Source of the DNA: Syngnathus acus
Taxonomy: Eukaryota; Chordata; Actinopteri; Syngnathiformes; Syngnathidae
NCBI RefSeq assembly: GCF_901709675.1
Contig: NC_051089.1
Span: 1,803,476-1,867,475 of the forward strand
DNA length: 64,000 bases
Reading direction: 5' to 3'
The stretch's first letter is position 1, and every line of letters starts with the position of its first letter. A program made the position numbers and the translations under genes. Positions 59,050-64,000 of this stretch are shown in pieces. The notes beneath the pieces are model-generated. The model was not told the origin of the DNA and did not search any database. It worked only from the letters and a program-made list of their open reading frames with translations.

Positions 59050-62000
59050 TCGCTGAAGCAGAAGGTGACTTGCTATTGTAACGACAGTGAGAACCCAACA
59101 GACTTATCAGCTCTTAACCGCCGCAGAGGCAGTAAAATTAGATGCAATTTGAGTGTGGAACAACATGATATATTTGTCAAAAGCGGAGTCGATATTTATT
59201 GCAATTACATTATGAATTGAATTTACTGCATTGGTAGACCTCTTTGGCTGAGTTTCCAGCATCTGCCGAGGCAACATCAATAACCGATGACAGCTGCACA
59301 GCATGAACAACCGTTATGGCTCTAACCGCTCCACAGATTCTTTGTTTGTTGTTGTTGTTTTTTTTATATTGTGTGTTTGTGCTAATTCTGCTCTGGTGCG
59401 CGTTTGCCAGCACTAATGTTTTATTTTGCCTCGACGCTGAAAATCTCCGATAATGATCACCGCTGTCAGAGATTCAGATAGCAATTTGTTTAGCGTTGTG
59501 GGTTTCAGAATTGCGAAAAGTGTTCTACTTTGACTCTCAAAGCAAAATATTAAAATCGTTGAGTTTCTACACCACGACAAATTACAACAAAACAAACCTC
59601 TGACACATTTTGTGCAAGTGATGTTCACTTAGCATGGAGGTCAAGACAGGACACGGCCATAAAAAATGTTTGTCACAAAGTAAACAAATGAGCATGAAGC
59701 AATAATTATTAACCACCATTTTGTCAACTTAATTAGGTGAATAATTTTCAAATGAATGATGATAACATTTACCAAGAAATGGCCAGCTTGTTTGGATCAC
59801 AAACACCTTAAAAAGACCATTAGAAAATATCAGGACAGGCTATTAACTACTTTTAATTACACTTATCTTTCCCCCCAAAAGATTAGTTGTCCTTTTATAG
59901 AGATTGGGCTTGTCATCATCTTGTCATTTGATTAAAAAAAAAAACATTCTATGCTCATAGTACTGCATGAATTATCTGGAAGGCTTAATTTGGGGATACG
60001 ATAAAGACACAGAATAGACAACATTTTGCAAATCAACATGAGTGATGCTGATGCCTTACAGAAACAAATTTCGAAATGCGCTGGCTCAATTTTGAAGTGC
60101 ACATCAATTTTGTCTTTTTCTCCATCTTTGTAAGCTCAAAGGATTGCATACATTGGAACAGATCGGATGTCACCAACAATCGGTAATAACCAAGACAGTG
60201 AAAAATAACTCGAGCAATTACACCATGTGGCCGACGATATATTTGTCTCTTTTGTTTGATGTTACATTTGTAATGCCAGACTCTTCACATTCCAAAAGGT
60301 GACAGTCTTGCAGAGTGGCATCAAAGTGAGATTGATTTAAATGTATAAGACTAAAATAGGCCGGTGGAAAGGGGGGGGAGGGGGGTGTCACCCAATGGTA
60401 ACAGCCCAAGGCATGTGAAATCAGTGATCCAAATTAAGTTGTTTTGGAGAATAAAGTCCATTTCTAATGGGTCACACTACCGCATCACCTTAGGCAATGT
60501 TGAAAATATCATTGGAGTGAGAAGGTCTGAAGACAAGAGTGACACGCTTAGCTATTTCCTGACGGTCCTCGTGGCCCGCGGCTCCACGTTCTCGAGAGAG
60601 GACAATGACTTTGTGACAGCCAATCAGAGCGGAGTATGTATGTGTGGCTCTTATCCGCATTGTCTGCACGGAGTACTGACTGGGAGGTTAAATGGATGAC
60701 ATTTTGTTTGATTTTATTTGACATGGATATCATCCCATCATTTGGCTTGGCTTCTTTGTACTTTACACTAAAATAATAAACATCTCTCCAATATCTGTCC
60801 TCAGACACCATACATTGTATTTGTTAGCGAACAATGCGCAACGCAATACTAAGCCAACTGTCACAAGAAGCACATATGCAGCAAAATGGTAACGTGTTGT
60901 ACCGCTGCCATGGCTGGCCTATTTATGGCATTTGTACAGATAGCTGGAGGAAATAGGTGCAAAGTCTGGAGCGCTTCAGGCAGTCGGAAATTGCAAATTT
61001 GCTGAGAAGCTAAAGTGTTGTTTGACTTTTATTTTCAGCTCTCACTTGTTAGAATATATTCTGACTCTCTGGTCATTATCATCTTTCAAAGTAAAGGCCT
61101 GACCTTTCCCGAACATACATTAAAGGGCCCTATACACTCATTTTAATGTTCTGGGCTTAGAGTTAAAAAAAAAAAAAAGTGACTTTAGGGTTGTTTACTG
61201 ATTGCAAATTTTTCTTCTTGTATGTCGACTGTTATTTTCTCTTGAAGAGTGTGTGTGTGTTTGTGTGTGTGTTTGTGTACTTATTGCTCAGGAAGGGTCG
61301 CGCCACTTTCTTACCCGTGATTTAATCACACAAGCAAAACACATTTTTACCTGCAAGATCACACAGAAAAATATGATAATTTGAAAATGCAAGTAATTTT
61401 TTTAGAATGTTTTCATGTATTGGCTTCGCCTTTGCATGTACACGTGAGAAGAAACTCTTTTTCAGCATCTCGCTCTTACCTGTCACACTATCTTGTGATT
61501 TCTTTTCATAAGTCATTTCGTAAAAGTAACTCAACTCTAATTTAAGTGGACTTTCTTTTAAAGCAAGAGATATCATTTTAACCCTGAAAGTTGGCAGATT
61601 GATGGAGGTCGTTACAAACAACGGGGCAGACACTTGCAAGAGGGACAAAAACAATATGGGCAGAGGACAGGAAACAAAATCTTCTAGCCCCTCAACAGGA
61701 ACCAACTCTAAATCACACATTTTAGAGCTTGATTAATTTTGTCAGCAGCATTTTAAAAGTATTAGAAGTTATAAATTATTTAATTAATAGATAAATAAAT
61801 AAATAAATGTCAACATGTCCAGACCCAAAAAAGCAGTTGTAGGTATTAAATTTGACCATTAAAAGAAACATCCATACAGAGGATAGTATGTTAGCATTTT
61901 ACTGATTATTATACCGAGTAGCAGAAAATGAGTTTGAAAAGCCTGCTGCATTTTTCAGAGCAGTGAACTTTGACAGCTTCGGCCTCTTTATGAGGCTCAT

Positions 62001-62792
62001 CTTGGCCCTGTTGCAATCTAACCTTCCTTGCGACGCCACATTTCTTTCTCTTATCACCGGGGCAGATGCTGAAAGCCTTCCCCTGTTCCATGCCATTCAT
62101 CTTACCAAGCATTTTCTGCTAAGATAATTCGTCAGGCCATGAGTTGATTTTTTTTCTTCCATGTGGTTCTGCAAACTGCACTCATGTGTCACTGCAGTCA
62201 CTTCTTTCTGTAAGTGTGGGATGCAATCCCAGGTTAGAGCAAGGTCACACTAAAGGGATTATTTCTCACGGCTGGACCCAAGTGCTTTTGGAGATCCCTT
62301 AGGTGTCGTTCCAACAAACACATTGCAGCTGGATAGGACAAATTATTACGTTTATTGAACGACGGCCAGGACCCTTACCCGATGAGGTTGGAAAATGGAT
62401 CACCTGGACTTGCATGTTGAGGGGAAAAAATATTCACAATCTATTACATTGATGAGATATTTCAATGCCAAAGCTGCACGTAGTATTGCTAACACTTGAC
62501 TGATGGGGTAAATGTAATTGCATATTGAATAATTGTGATCAATACGTACACAAATTACACAGAAAATGCAATGCAATGTCATCAATAAACAAAGACTGTT
62601 TAAGGGTTGTTCATGCCACGTATGGCTCAGTGTTATCAATATTTCTTGTGGAACCCCCGCTGGGATTGTGCTAAATGTATTATAATAGTCATTGTGAAGA
62701 AAAGGCAGCTTGGAAAACAAGTCTGGAAAAAGTTCAGTTGTCTTTGTAAGTGTCAATCGGCCCCTGCAATGTTATTGTTAGCCATGACTTAG
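59049..62792. other. intergenic, no gene recognised
   Basis: This contains a G-rich run at 60370-60386 (eight and six Gs split by an A), a GT-rich tract at 61248-61278 and an (AAAT)n patch near 61.79 kb. Short frames occur on both strands, with no gene. Confidence 0.55.
61248..61278. repeat. (GT)n microsatellite, interrupted
   Basis: GTGTGTGTGT carries two TTGTG interruptions. Confidence 0.85.
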
Positions 62793-62880
62793 AAAATGAA
62801 GCTTCAAAATTGCTTCATGAACCAGTTTTTGTATTTTTTTTTTACTTTTCTCGGTGATACTCTCTGTTCAGCATTAGGCA
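62793..62880. mobile_element. TGAAGCTTCA MITE, partial (copy 4)
   Basis: AAAATGAAGCTTCAAAATTG then CTTCATGAACCAGTT matches the terminal repeat at 38728. About 30 bases on, ACTCTCTGTTCAGCA matches the reverse complement of the interior of that element, so this is the other end in opposite orientation. The far end is missing. Confidence 0.5.
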
Positions 62881-62954
62881 CTCGCCAATTCTTAATCCCC
62901 TTTATCTAAACCAACAGTACCATCTCGAGAAGTCATGCTTTTCGTGGCGGCACA

Positions 62955-62990
62955 TCTATAATAAAGTTTGACTTGACCCTGACAGCAGAA
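62955..62990 (+). mobile_element. LINE-type 3' tail remnant
   Basis: CTATAATAAAGTTTGACTTG then ACCCTGACAGC resembles the AATAAAG(C/T)TTGACTT tail at 13.25 kb. It is very short. Confidence 0.3.
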
Positions 62991-63774
62991 GAACCGCCTT
63001 TAATGAAAATATTTTTTTGTGGCAGTCTTGTGTTTGATTTCATGGCTCTGGGCCAAATCTGTCCAATATCCTCACTTTGCTTGCACCATGACAGGAAAAT
63101 CCAACATGATCTTCCTATGAAGTTTTACTATTCAGCGCTATACTGCAAAATTTATCCGAGCGGGTCATCACATGTGGATGTTTTTCTTACCGTCCTCAAG
63201 TCAGGCAGTTGCCGTACGTGTTCGAAATACCAGCCGAGCCTGTTTTCATCAGGTCAAGGTCCGTAGTAGAAACTCTGATCCCAGTCCTACCAGCTGAGAT
63301 AGTGAAGCACATTTCAATTAACCCAACCAGCCTCCTTATCATCATCTTCATCTCTTTCTTCAATTGACTAATTAATCAAACTGGATGGATATACAAGTGG
63401 AATTATAACAAGATTCCAAACAGTCGCTCTTGGTTGGCAGCTCTTTGCAATATTTTCCTTTTGTAATCCTCTTCACTTGAACGTTCACACCGTGCACTAA
63501 TTGGGTTACTGCTGGCTAATTTAAATCATCCTTTTTTTTAATTGTAGTTTTAAATTGTTCTTATGCCTACCCTTCTTTTAGTATTATTTCATTATGTACA
63601 ATTATTAAAAAAAAGTTTTTTATCAGTGGAGGGAGAGTACCAAAGTATGATTTTTAATTCCTCAGTGCGACTTCATTTTACTGTCATCATCTTAAATGTT
63701 AAATGAATTCATTTTGTTGTATTAAATATTCAAAGACAAGTTTTGTGGATTGGAATTTCATTTGGATCCAAAAT
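62991..63774. other. intergenic, no gene recognised
   Basis: AT-rich DNA with only short frames. Confidence 0.5.
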
Positions 63775-64000
63775 GACCCTGCAAACAGTCCAAGAACTGG
63801 GGTAGTAGGAATTCCACTGTGGGTACTTTTCTCTGACAAGGCCCTTCCCTGGGGTGCTCAACTAGGTCAGGTTTTTAGAAGAGCTTTGTCTGGTCCCTCA
63901 TCAAGAACCTGTTTGCCAGGGGTGACCTTCCCAAGGGCATACTACTGTAAAACCACAGATGATTTCCAGATCCTCTATCCCGACGAGGTGACGGCCCAAA
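63775..64000. mobile_element. possible non-LTR retrotransposon fragment, cut by window edge
   Basis: CTGTTTGCCAGGGGTGACCT, TCCCAAGGGCATACT and the final CCCGACGAGGTGACGGCCCA follow the order of a common fish repeat I recall ('TTTGCCATGGGTGACCCTAC', 'CAGGGGCAT', 'CACGATAAGGTGACGGCTCA'). GC content rises here compared with the preceding kilobase. No full coding frame is visible, and the element continues beyond the window. Confidence 0.4.

Noticed and set aside
58776-59220. Frames rich in YIYIYI/HTHTHT
   Set aside because: Translation of the TA/CA microsatellite.

Overview
The window looks like a piece of a ray-finned (teleost) fish genome: AT-rich, intron-containing, full of short non-autonomous transposons, tRNA-derived SINE pieces and CA/GA/TA microsatellites, with no bacterial-style gene packing. 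Only one protein-coding segment can be supported: the last coding exon of a delta-2 protocadherin, best matched from memory to protocadherin-17 (pcdh17), on the + strand at 7740-8431. Bases 1-7739 are the 3' part of its last intron. Bases from 8432 to about 10.85 kb are the probable 3' UTR.

From about 10.85 kb to the end (over 53 kb) no second gene can be recognised. This fits the known placement of PCDH17 beside a gene desert in vertebrates. The desert holds four copies of one hAT-like element (CAGGGGTGTCAAA ends; three copies keep recognisable 8-bp target duplications), a small palindromic MITE family whose ends contain TGAAGCTTCA (four sites), several SINE fragments, a LINE-type 3' tail, and two related AT-tailed repeats at 55.2 and 58.8 kb. 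A few GC-richer islands (20.7, 25.9, 41.7 and 43.6 kb) may be conserved regulatory DNA.

The most unusual region is 45.56-49.15 kb. A transposon-like repeat (R1) abuts a tandem array with a monomer of about 682 bp: two full and two deleted copies. A second, longer copy of the flanking repeat (R2) lies on the far side. Each array monomer is packed with short local hairpins. A 60-bp hairpin is kept in all four copies, and a second, with a 10-bp stem, is perfect in both full copies. I do not recognise this monomer as a known RNA or transposon; it is the best candidate for something undescribed.

A 247-codon open frame on the minus strand at 50854-51597 is much longer than other non-genic frames here, but I cannot assign it. 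No tRNA, rRNA, CRISPR, viral or toxin gene was supported.
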